Source: Desulfatitalea sp.
Lineage (GTDB): Bacteria; Desulfobacterota; Desulfobacteria; Desulfobacterales; Desulfosarcinaceae
Reading direction: 5' to 3'
DNA length: 7,042 nt
Assembly: GCA_018224505.1 (NCBI GenBank)
Contig: JAGTVD010000554.1
Span: 1-7,042, forward strand
The notes below the pieces were generated by a model. It did no database searches. It saw only the letters and a list, made by a program, of their open reading frames with translations, and was not told where the DNA came from. Made by a program: the position numbers and the translations under genes. Positions 1-5,700 of the stretch are shown in pieces; positions within the stretch are counted from its first letter, which is position 1, and each line of letters opens with the position of its first letter.

Positions 1-62
1 GCGCCGATAGGGGATATGGAGCCAGGGACCTTAAGATGGCAGCAACACGTGTATCATTTTTT

Positions 63-97
63 CCGACACCATGCTATGTGGTCGGGGTTTTTCTTTT
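63..97 (+). terminator. Rho-independent terminator-like hairpin upstream of the substrate-binding protein gene
   Basis: CCGACAC (63-69) pairs with GTGGTCGG (78-85) if one G (81) is bulged, giving a 7-bp GC-rich stem with an 8-base loop, followed by GGTTTTTCTTTT. This is the classic shape of an intrinsic terminator reading rightwards. It may end an upstream gene that lies outside the window. It may instead be a leader attenuator for the following gene, because only 36 bases separate the T-run from that gene's start codon and no promoter is evident there. An ATG at 71 lies inside the hairpin and is not a credible start. Confidence 0.65.
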
Positions 98-120
98 AAA
101 GCCCAAACAGCATCAAACAA

Positions 121-126
121 AGGGGG
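121..126 (+). promoter_or_regulatory. Ribosome binding site that fixes the start of the substrate-binding protein
   Basis: AGGGGG sits 7 bases ahead of the ATG at 134. It selects that start over the in-frame ATG at 71, which lies within the terminator hairpin and has no Shine-Dalgarno sequence. Starting at 134 also places a normal signal peptide exactly at the N-terminus. Confidence 0.75.
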
Positions 127-133
127 TAGTTTT

Positions 134-1480
134 ATGAGAAGGTCTCAACAGTTCGCCTTGATTGTGGTGTTCTGCGTGACAATATTGGCCGCCGGCACCG
201 CCGCCTGGGGACAGAACACCATACGAATCGGTGTCATCGGCCCCATGCAGTTTTCCCAGGGGCAGGGTCACTGGAACGGCGCGGTCATGGCAGCCGAGGA
301 ACTCAATGGCCAAGGGGGGGTCAAGATCGGCAACCGCACCCTCAAAATCGAGTTGATCAAAGCCGACTCCAATGAGTTCATCAACCTCGACGATGCGGCC
401 AAGGCCATGGCCCAGCTGTTAACCCGCGACAAGGCGGATATTGTCGTGGGAGGGTTTAGAACCGAGGCGGTGATGGCCATGCAGGACGTGGCCATGGATG
501 CCAAGAAAATCTTCATCGGCGTGGGGGCCGCCCATCCGGAGCTTTGCAACCGGGTGGCCAGGGACTATGACCGCTATAAGTACTTTTTCCGTAGCGCCCC
601 CTTCAACTCAAGCTTCCTTGTCAAAGCGACTTTCGTCCAGATGCGCACGGTGGCCAGTCTTCTGAGACAATCCCTGGGAATTGACCGGCTGAAGATTGCT
701 ATCGTGGCGGAACAAGCCATGTGGGCCGATCCCATGGTGGGCGCTGCAGAGAACTATATCCCGCGCATGGGCATGGAAGTTGTGGGCGTTTGGCGCCCGT
801 CGCCCACTGCCACGGATGTCAGCGCTGAACTTTCGGCGATTCAGCGGGCCAACGCGCATATGGTTTTCACCATTTTCTCCTCTCCGGTGGGCGTCACCTT
901 CGCCCGTCAAGCAGGTGAACTGAAGATTCCAACGGCCATCGTCGGTATCAACGTGGAAGCGCAGAAAGACGGATTTTGGGAAGCCACCCAAGGCAAAGCC
1001 GATTATCTCATGACGATGTCCACCTATTCAAAAACCGCGGAGTACAATGACCTCACACGCGGTTTTGTTGATGGATACGTCCAACGGTTTGGTGAAACAC
1101 CCACCTACACCGCAGACACCTACACCGCTATCAAACATCTCATTGCACCGGCCATCACGACTACCGGCAGCCTTGACCCTGAAAAAATCATCCCCTATCT
1201 TGAAGATACTGTCCACCGCGCCCCTTCCGGCAAGTACGCCTTCATGAAAGATGAGCAGGGCCGGCACCTCCATGACCTCTCCTGGGGGCCGGGGCTGCAA
1301 ACCTCGATTGCCATCCAGTGGCAAAACGGACGCCAAGTCCCTGTATGGCCGCATTTCAAATGGATGAGCCCCCAGTGGGAGTTCAGCGCCGAGCCCCCGG
1401 CCACACCCCATGAGATGTCTTACAAGGGGATTCAGCCCTATGTGATCGCCCCGTGGGTTATCGCCGCCCACAAAAAATAA
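134..1480 (+). CDS. ABC transporter periplasmic substrate-binding protein, branched-chain amino acid/amide (HAAT) type
   Basis: This is a 448-residue exported solute-binding protein of the Leu/Ile/Val-binding-protein fold (Peripla_BP_6 type), which would deliver a small solute to an inner-membrane ABC permease. Residues 1-26 form a Sec signal peptide: MRRSQQ, a hydrophobic core, then A-W-G before Q27, a plausible signal peptidase I site. No lipobox cysteine is seen. The mature protein opens with TIRIGVIGPM and a GAVMAAEELN helix, which is the family hallmark for the first strand and helix. Further on are IVVGGFRTEAV and KIAIVAEQ, typical of the first and second lobes. The length exceeds the roughly 370-400 residues usual in the family, and the C-terminal 70 or so residues are rich in Trp, Pro and aromatics. 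The ligand cannot be read from sequence; branched-chain amino acids are only one option for this family. No permease or ATPase gene is adjacent, so partners must be upstream or elsewhere. The start at 134 is set by the AGGGGG site and the signal peptide. Confidence 0.88.
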   Translation: MRRSQQFALIVVFCVTILAAGTAAWGQNTIRIGVIGPMQFSQGQGHWNGAVMAAEELNGQGGVKIGNRTLKIELIKADSNEFINLDDAAKAMAQLLTRDKADIVVGGFRTEAVMAMQDVAMDAKKIFIGVGAAHPELCNRVARDYDRYKYFFRSAPFNSSFLVKATFVQMRTVASLLRQSLGIDRLKIAIVAEQAMWADPMVGAAENYIPRMGMEVVGVWRPSPTATDVSAELSAIQRANAHMVFTIFSSPVGVTFARQAGELKIPTAIVGINVEAQKDGFWEATQGKADYLMTMSTYSKTAEYNDLTRGFVDGYVQRFGETPTYTADTYTAIKHLIAPAITTTGSLDPEKIIPYLEDTVHRAPSGKYAFMKDEQGRHLHDLSWGPGLQTSIAIQWQNGRQVPVWPHFKWMSPQWEFSAEPPATPHEMSYKGIQPYVIAPWVIAAHKK

Positions 1481-1534
1481 GCGGTTAAGCGAGACAAAAG
1501 TATTCCTAAGCGGACACGTCAAACGCCACACATA

Positions 1535-1573
1535 CCGCCGCTCTTGCTGGAACCACGCCAGCAAGAGCGGCGG
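1535..1573 (+). terminator. Perfect 16-bp hairpin after the transporter gene, possible terminator
   Basis: CCGCCGCTCTTGCTGG (1535-1550) and CCAGCAAGAGCGGCGG (1558-1573) are exact reverse complements around a 7-base loop (AACCACG). The stem is very stable and lies 54 bases after the stop codon of the substrate-binding protein, so it probably ends or 3'-protects that transcript. There is no T-run on either side, so this is not a textbook intrinsic terminator. It could instead be a dispersed palindromic repeat unit. Confidence 0.5.
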
Positions 1574-1790
1574 ATTGAGTTCCCGACGCGTGACTTCTCG
1601 ACGATGGGCGCCGTCACCAGCCCCGAGGCGTTGTCCTTCAACCCCCCGTGGGCCCGAATGCGGGCCTTGCATAAATACCGCCTTGTTGCGGCGTCCAATA
1701 CGCCCTTTCGCTTTAAAAGAGCTATCTTTCAGTTAGCTATCCCCAAAGATACCTAAATCGTTACCGTATTTTCAGGGTGTTTATTTGGTA

Positions 1791-1818
1791 TTGTGTTTTG
1801 GTTTTTTGCTGATATACT
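1791..1818 (+). promoter_or_regulatory. Sigma-70-type promoter for khpA
   Basis: TTGTGT (1791-1796), a 16-base spacer, and TATACT (1813-1818), preceded by TGA, make a good match to a -35 element with an extended -10 (TGnTATACT). Transcription would begin near 1825, giving a leader of about 100 bases before khpA. The surrounding AT-rich tract fits a promoter. This call rests on sequence pattern only. Confidence 0.55.
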
Positions 1819-1912
1819 CCTTTTTAACTCACTCCTCAACTCAAGAGGCGTCATCGCTGATGTTGGAGAGGAATAATACTGCCTTAGGGTTCAGAGCTTA
1901 CAGTTGGTTAAA

Positions 1913-1917
1913 AGGAG
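1913..1917 (+). promoter_or_regulatory. Ribosome binding site that fixes the khpA start
   Basis: AGGAG at 1913-1917 lies 8 bases before the ATG at 1926 but only 2 bases before an alternative in-frame ATG at 1920. The spacing therefore selects 1926, which also gives the MKEL N-terminus usual for this family. Confidence 0.75.
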
Positions 1918-1925
1918 AGATGGAC

Positions 1926-2156
1926 ATGAAAGAGTTGATCAGTTTTATTGCACAGTCGTTGGTGGATCGCCCCGGTGAAGTCGATGTATCGGAGATCGAA
2001 GGCAACCAAACCACGGTATTGGAGCTGAAGGTGGCCAAAGAAGATCTTGGCAAGATCATCGGCAAGCAGGGACGCACCGCGCAAGCCATGCGGACCATTC
2101 TCAGTGCGGTTTCCTCCAAGGTCAAAAAAAGGACCGTCCTGGAAATCATCGAATAG
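1926..2156 (+). CDS. khpA: KhpA, KH-domain RNA-binding protein (YlqC family)
   Basis: This small cytoplasmic protein of 76 residues, the normal family size, consists almost entirely of one KH domain. The nucleic-acid-binding GXXG loop is G46-K47-Q48-G49 within the signature IIGKQGRTAQAMR, and it follows the strand VLELKV. The N-terminus MKELISFIAQSLVD is typical of the family. KhpA proteins bind RNA, often with the partner KhpB/Jag, and in the firmicutes where they were studied they influence cell elongation and sRNA or mRNA fate; the role in this organism is not shown by the sequence. In many bacteria the gene sits between rpsP and rimM-trmD-rplS. Here it stands alone, with its own promoter and a leader of about 100 bases, and converges with aat. 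The longer in-frame extension back to 1785 is rejected because it has no ribosome binding site and overlaps the promoter. Confidence 0.92.
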   Translation: MKELISFIAQSLVDRPGEVDVSEIEGNQTTVLELKVAKEDLGKIIGKQGRTAQAMRTILSAVSSKVKKRTVLEIIE

Positions 2157-2238
2157 AGTTGGGCCATGGCCCGGTGCTGCCGTTGGGCGCCGTGGTCAGC
2201 ATTCGGGTTCCGAGGGCACCTTCAAACCAAGTCAGGCT

Positions 2239-2916
2239 TCAAGCCCACGAGCCCACCCGTGTAGGATATCGCAGCGCTTCATTCAGCAGGACAATAAAAT
2301 CGCTCCTTGGGAGCAGGCGTGCACCCATGCGCAGCATGTGGTCAGTGGGGACCTGGCAGTCGATCAGATGAAAGCCCCGCTCGATCAGATGGTGTGCCAG
2401 ATGGGACAGACACACCTTGGAGGCATCGCTTTGCGCTGAGAACATGGATTCGCCGAAAAACGCGCGTCCCAGCGAAATGCCATAAAGCCCCCCTGCAAGC
2501 TGATCTGCGTGCCATGCTTCAATCGAATGGGCATACCCCAACCGGTGGAGCCGGCAGTAAGCGCGTTCCATTTCAGGGGTAATCCAAGTGCCTGTGCCGT
2601 TGGCAATGCGCACCTGTGCGCATTTTCGAATGACACGTTCGAATGCGGTATCCAATGTGACCCGGAATCGTCTTTGGCGAAGGGTTTTGCGCAATGAGGT
2701 GGATCTCTTCAACTCCCGGGGATACAACACCAGACGTGGATCCGGTGACCACCAGAGGATCGGTTCGTCGCCGGAATACCACGGAAAGATACCGCTCTTG
2801 TAAGCCAGAAGCAAACGATCAGGGGACAGGTCACCGCCAACGGCCAGCAAACCTTCCTTTGTGGAAAGATGCACGGGTGGAAATACCAAATTCTCGGCGA
2901 GCAAGAAAACAGGCAT
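2239..2916 (-). CDS. aat: Leucyl/phenylalanyl-tRNA--protein transferase
   Basis: This cytoplasmic enzyme transfers Leu or Phe from aminoacyl-tRNA to the N-terminus of proteins that start with Lys or Arg, marking them for ClpS/ClpAP degradation. It has 225 residues, close to the usual size. All the family motifs are present in order: GLLAVGGDLSP (22-32), GIFPWY (42-47), WWSPDPR (55-61), GTWIT (109-113), GYAHSIEAW (127-135), GGLYGISLGRAFFGESMF (142-159) and the catalytic-region HLIDCQ (183-188). E156, D186 and Q188 match residues I recall as catalytically important in the E. coli enzyme. The ATG at 2916 (MPVFLL) is chosen over an in-frame TTG two codons earlier because MPV- followed by a hydrophobic stretch is the common family start. 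No strong Shine-Dalgarno sequence is visible. The gene lies 94 bases downstream of clpA on the same strand, with a hairpin between them, so it may be read through from clpSA or have its own weak promoter. Confidence 0.96.
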   Translation of the reverse strand: MPVFLLAENLVFPPVHLSTKEGLLAVGGDLSPDRLLLAYKSGIFPWYSGDEPILWWSPDPRLVLYPRELKRSTSLRKTLRQRRFRVTLDTAFERVIRKCAQVRIANGTGTWITPEMERAYCRLHRLGYAHSIEAWHADQLAGGLYGISLGRAFFGESMFSAQSDASKVCLSHLAHHLIERGFHLIDCQVPTDHMLRMGARLLPRSDFIVLLNEALRYPTRVGSWA

Positions 2917-2985
2917 GGACAAAGAGACATAGGTCTTGAAGGTTATTCGGAAACAAAGAATTTAGAAAGATAACCGATGGCCGAA

Positions 2986-3008
2986 CAGGGCGGCAAATAG
3001 CCGCCCTG
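2986..3008 (-). terminator. Hairpin after clpA, possible partial terminator
   Basis: CAGGGCGGC (2986-2994) and GCCGCCCTG (3000-3008) form a perfect 9-bp stem with a 5-base loop, starting 2 bases beyond the clpA stop codon. On the minus strand only TTCGG follows and there is no T-run, so termination is likely to be incomplete or the stem may serve as a 3'-end stabiliser. It separates clpA from aat and could lower aat expression relative to clpSA. Confidence 0.45.
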
Positions 3009-3010
3009 CC

Positions 3011-5254
3011 CTATTCATATTCGAAGGTGATGGCATCGTCTTTTATATCGAGGCTTACCTTGCCTCCCTTTTCCAGGCGGCCGAACAGGATCTCATTGGC
3101 CATGGGGTCTTTGATGGCAGTTTGCAACACCCGGGCCAGCGGCCGCGCGCCATAGTCGGGATCGAATCCTTTCATGGCCATCCACTGGCGTACAGCATCG
3201 GTATAGGTGAGCACCACTTTCTTGGTGGCCAGCTGAACGGCAAATTCAGACATGAATTTGTCGACAATCTGCTCCATGATATCGATGGTCAACCCGTTGA
3301 AAGTGATAACCGCGTCCAAGCGGTTGCGAAATTCGGGGCTGAAATAGCGTTCCATCGCCAGTTTGCCTTTGCCGGAAGCCCCTTTTTTCGGGTCGGCGAA
3401 CCCGATGGTGGCTTGGCTCATTTCACGGCTGCCCGCGTTGGAGGTCATCATCAGGATCACATTGCGAAAATCGGCCTTTTTCCCGGTGTTATCGGTCAAG
3501 GTGGCATGATCCATCACTTGCAGCAGGATATTAAACAGGTCCAGGTGCGCTTTTTCAATTTCATCCAGCAGCAGAACGCTGTGGGGATGCTTGCGAATAC
3601 CATCGGTCAGCAATCCGCCCTGATCGAAGCCGATGTAACCCGGCGGCGCCCCGATCAGACGCGCCACGGCATGTTTCTCCATGTACTCGCTCATATCGTA
3701 GCGCATGAATTCAACGCCCAGGCTGGACGCCACCTGGCGGGCCACCTCTGTTTTGCCGACGCCGGTGGGCCCGGTAAAGAGAAATGATCCCACGGGCTTT
3801 TCGGGATGCCCCAAGCCGGCCCGCTGGCGCTTGATGGCAGTGGCCAAAGCCGCAATGGCGTCGTCCTGACCGAAAACCACCTGTTTCAATCGCTGCTCCA
3901 GTGTCTCCAACCTTGCCTTGTCCGACGTGGAAATACTCACGGTGGGCACCCGCGCCATTTTCGCCACAATCTTCTCGATGTCGGCCGGATTGATTTTGGT
4001 TCGGTGCGCACCGCCCGACAACCGCACAAACGCACCGGCTTCATCAATGACATCGATGGCCTTATCGGGCAAAAAACGATCATTGAGATATTTGTATGAC
4101 AGGTCGCAGGCGGCCCGTAATGCACCGTCCGTGTAAACGATGTCATGATGCTCCTCATAGCGGGAGCGCAAGCCTTTCAGGATGCGGACGCTTTCATCGA
4201 TGGTGGGTTCGGATATTTCGATCTTCTCGAAACGCCGGGAAAGTGCCCTGTCCTTTTCGAAATGATTTTTAAACTCTTCGTAAGTGGTGGAGCCGATGCA
4301 GCGGATTTCTCCGTTGGCCAGGACCGGTTTGAGAATATTGGAGGCGTCCATCGAACCACTGCTGGTGGCACCGGCGCCAACGATGGTGTGAATCTCGTCG
4401 ATGAACAAAATGACGTTTTTTCGCTTCTGCAACTCGGAGATCACGCCCTTTAGGCGCTGTTCAAAGTCACCGCGAAACTTGGAACCGGCCAGCATGCCGC
4501 CCAGATCGAGACTGTAAACGCGCATATCTTTCAGCATTTCGGGCACATCACCGCTGTGCACCTTCTGAGCCAAACCCTCGGCCATGGCGGTTTTACCGAC
4601 GCCGGGTTCACCGACGAAAATGGGATTGTTCTTGCGACGCCGGCAAAGCACCTGCATGGTCCGCTGCAGTTCCGCCTCACGACCGATGAGCGGATCCAGC
4701 TTGCCCTCTGCGGCCAGGCGCATCATGTCGACGGTGTAAGCCTCTAACGGACTGGTCTTTTTCTTTTCCCGTTCGGTGTCCGCTTCCGTTTTGCCAAACA
4801 CCGGCGGTTCGCTTCCGGTGGGATCGGATGGAATTTCATGGGTGACGTAATTGAGAACATCCAGGCGGGTGATTCCTTCCTGGTTCAGGAAAAAGGCGGC
4901 ATGGGAATCCTTTTCCATGAAAATCGATGCCAGGATGTCGCTGACCGCCACCTCGGCTTTTTCCGCCGAGCGCACATGATTGACGGCCCGCTGGATCACC
5001 CGTTGAAACCCCACGGTCTGCTGGAGCACATACTCGCTGCCCTCGGGGATCACCTCCATCTTGTCCCGGAAAAAATTCTCCAGGGCGGCCTTGAGGTGCT
5101 CTACGTTTCCCCCGCACGCGTTGATGATTTCCAATCCATTCGTGTCGTGCAGTATGGCAAACAATATATGCTCAATACCGACATATTCATGTCGGCGGCG
5201 CTTGGCCTCGCGAACGGCGAATCCTAATGTGACACTTAACTCTTTACTTATCAT
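3011..5254 (-). CDS. clpA: ATP-dependent Clp protease, ATP-binding subunit ClpA
   Basis: This cytoplasmic AAA+ unfoldase has 747 residues, close to the E. coli length, and feeds substrates into ClpP. Residues 1-140 are the paired N-domain repeats that bind ClpS. First ATPase module: Walker A GEPGVGKT (215-222), pore-loop KFRG (259-262), Walker B FIDE (284-287) and Arg-finger region R340-R341. Second module: Walker A GPTGVGKT (495-502), pore loop GYIG (539-542), Walker B LLLDE (561-565), FRNR (642-645) and sensor-2 GARP (702-705). The ClpP-docking loop carries IGF at 617-619, the expected ClpA-type tripeptide; a long ClpB-type middle coiled coil is absent. The gene follows clpS after only 4 bases and is surely cotranscribed with it. 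Upstream of the ATG lie GGAGAAAG and AAGG, at imperfect spacing. All catalytic residues are intact. clpP is not in the window. Confidence 0.97.
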   Translation of the reverse strand: MISKELSVTLGFAVREAKRRRHEYVGIEHILFAILHDTNGLEIINACGGNVEHLKAALENFFRDKMEVIPEGSEYVLQQTVGFQRVIQRAVNHVRSAEKAEVAVSDILASIFMEKDSHAAFFLNQEGITRLDVLNYVTHEIPSDPTGSEPPVFGKTEADTEREKKKTSPLEAYTVDMMRLAAEGKLDPLIGREAELQRTMQVLCRRRKNNPIFVGEPGVGKTAMAEGLAQKVHSGDVPEMLKDMRVYSLDLGGMLAGSKFRGDFEQRLKGVISELQKRKNVILFIDEIHTIVGAGATSSGSMDASNILKPVLANGEIRCIGSTTYEEFKNHFEKDRALSRRFEKIEISEPTIDESVRILKGLRSRYEEHHDIVYTDGALRAACDLSYKYLNDRFLPDKAIDVIDEAGAFVRLSGGAHRTKINPADIEKIVAKMARVPTVSISTSDKARLETLEQRLKQVVFGQDDAIAALATAIKRQRAGLGHPEKPVGSFLFTGPTGVGKTEVARQVASSLGVEFMRYDMSEYMEKHAVARLIGAPPGYIGFDQGGLLTDGIRKHPHSVLLLDEIEKAHLDLFNILLQVMDHATLTDNTGKKADFRNVILMMTSNAGSREMSQATIGFADPKKGASGKGKLAMERYFSPEFRNRLDAVITFNGLTIDIMEQIVDKFMSEFAVQLATKKVVLTYTDAVRQWMAMKGFDPDYGARPLARVLQTAIKDPMANEILFGRLEKGGKVSLDIKDDAITFEYE

Positions 5255-5258
5255 GGCC

Positions 5259-5573
5259 TTATGCTTTCTCCATGGTGCATTTCAATGGATACCCGTTTTC
5301 ACGGGCCAACCGGATAACTGTCGTGACTTTGGTTTCGGCCACTTCGTAAGTGAACACCCCACATGTACCAATCCCTTGCTTGTGGACATTGAGCATGATC
5401 CGGGTGGCCTGTTCCACGGACTTATGAAAAACCGCCATCAATACCTGCACCACAAACTCCATGGTGGTATAATCGTCGTTATGCAGCAAGACCGTGTACA
5501 GCGGCGGTTCCTTGAGCGCGCGTTCGGTCTTGGCATCGATGTCCCCTATCGTTTCAGGCAAATATTGGCTCAT
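5259..5573 (-). CDS. clpS: ATP-dependent Clp protease adaptor ClpS
   Basis: This cytoplasmic adaptor of 104 residues binds proteins with a destabilising N-terminal residue (Leu, Phe, Tyr, Trp) and hands them to the ClpA N-domain. The flexible N-terminal tail (about 1-24) precedes the core. The substrate pocket is complete compared with E. coli ClpS: N32, D33, D34, T36, M38 (the gatekeeper methionine), V41, M60, H64 and L97. The segments HNDDYTTMEF, VHKQGIGTCGVF, EVAETKV and ARENGYPL are highly typical. The ATG at 5573 gives the expected length, although the Shine-Dalgarno sequence is weak (GATGAG immediately upstream). The gene is first in a clpS-clpA operon and is served by the promoter at 5625-5654. 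Confidence 0.97.
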   Translation of the reverse strand: MSQYLPETIGDIDAKTERALKEPPLYTVLLHNDDYTTMEFVVQVLMAVFHKSVEQATRIMLNVHKQGIGTCGVFTYEVAETKVTTVIRLARENGYPLKCTMEKA

Positions 5574-5624
5574 CTCATCAATTCATCAACAACTTGGTTA
5601 TGATGCCTACGTTGACTGAAGCCA

Positions 5625-5654
5625 ATTATAAGCATCCGGTTCTGTTTTTGTAAA
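5625..5654 (-). promoter_or_regulatory. Sigma-70-type promoter for clpS-clpA
   Basis: On the minus strand TTTACA (5649-5654) is followed by an 18-base spacer and a consensus TATAAT (5625-5630). Transcription would start near 5617, about 45 bases before the clpS ATG. The -35 region overlaps one arm of a 9-bp inverted repeat (5645-5653 and 5681-5689), so the promoter may be under control of a DNA-binding protein. Confidence 0.7.
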
Positions 5655-5689
5655 GGGGGTCAGCGTGTGCGGCAGACGCCTTACAAAAA
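5645..5689. repeat. Paired 9-bp inverted repeat around the clpS -35 element
   Basis: TTTTTGTAA (5645-5653) and TTACAAAAA (5681-5689) are exact reverse complements, 27 bases apart and about 36 bp centre to centre. A short GCGT/ACGC pairing lies between them. The T-rich side precedes the stem on both strands and neither strand has a trailing T-run, so it does not look like an intrinsic terminator. It may be a pair of operator half-sites or simply an RNA stem after the upstream gene. Confidence 0.5.
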
Positions 5690-5700
5690 GAAGGGTCGGC

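Larger units (their letters stand above)
1481..1925. other. Gene-free 445-base intergenic stretch between the transporter gene and khpA
   Basis: I find no supportable gene here. The first half (about 1500-1690) is GC-rich and holds a perfect 16-bp hairpin (1535-1573) plus a smaller GGCCCG/CGGGCC hairpin (1651-1666). The second half is AT-rich. It holds short nested repeats (1720-1751), a promoter (1791-1818) and the khpA leader. On the minus strand one frame is open for 69 codons (1522-1728) but has no ATG start and no ribosome binding site. On the plus strand a TTG-initiated 70-codon frame (1544-1756) begins inside the hairpin. Neither has a recognisable product. The abrupt change in base composition at about 1690 suggests that the GC-rich half is a remnant or inserted piece, but nothing here identifies it. 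Confidence 0.6.

Noticed and set aside
1..62. 3' end of a known RNA gene (SRP RNA, tmRNA, RNase P RNA or tRNA)
   Set aside because: None of the conserved cores is present: no GGAA-capped SRP hairpin, no T-loop GGTTCGA motif and no CCA end.
71..133. N-terminal extension of the substrate-binding protein from the ATG at 71
   Set aside because: It starts inside the terminator-like hairpin, has no ribosome binding site, and would place 21 residues ahead of a clean signal peptide. The ATG at 134 has AGGGGG at good spacing.
1028..1672. Minus-strand open frame of 214 codons
   Set aside because: It runs antisense through the substrate-binding protein gene and across the hairpin region. The product is low-complexity, Arg/Gly/Pro-rich and has no recognisable domain.
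1484..1690. Possible integron attC site (GTTAAGC at 1484-1490 and palindromic structure nearby)
   Set aside because: No matching RYYYAAC core at the other end, no cassette gene and no integrase in view. The palindrome is a perfect simple hairpin, unlike attC.
2161..2172. Palindrome GGGCCATGGCCC between khpA and aat as a bidirectional terminator
   Set aside because: It has no loop and no T-run on either strand, so it would not form a terminator hairpin. It is probably incidental in this short convergent gap.
3122..3787. Plus-strand open frame of 221 codons inside clpA
   Set aside because: It is a mirror of the strongly supported clpA coding frame, with no ribosome binding site or recognisable domain. 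Long antisense frames are common opposite GC-rich genes.
5061..5603. Plus-strand open frame of 180 codons across clpA and clpS
   Set aside because: It is antisense to two conserved genes, runs through their junction and has no family features.
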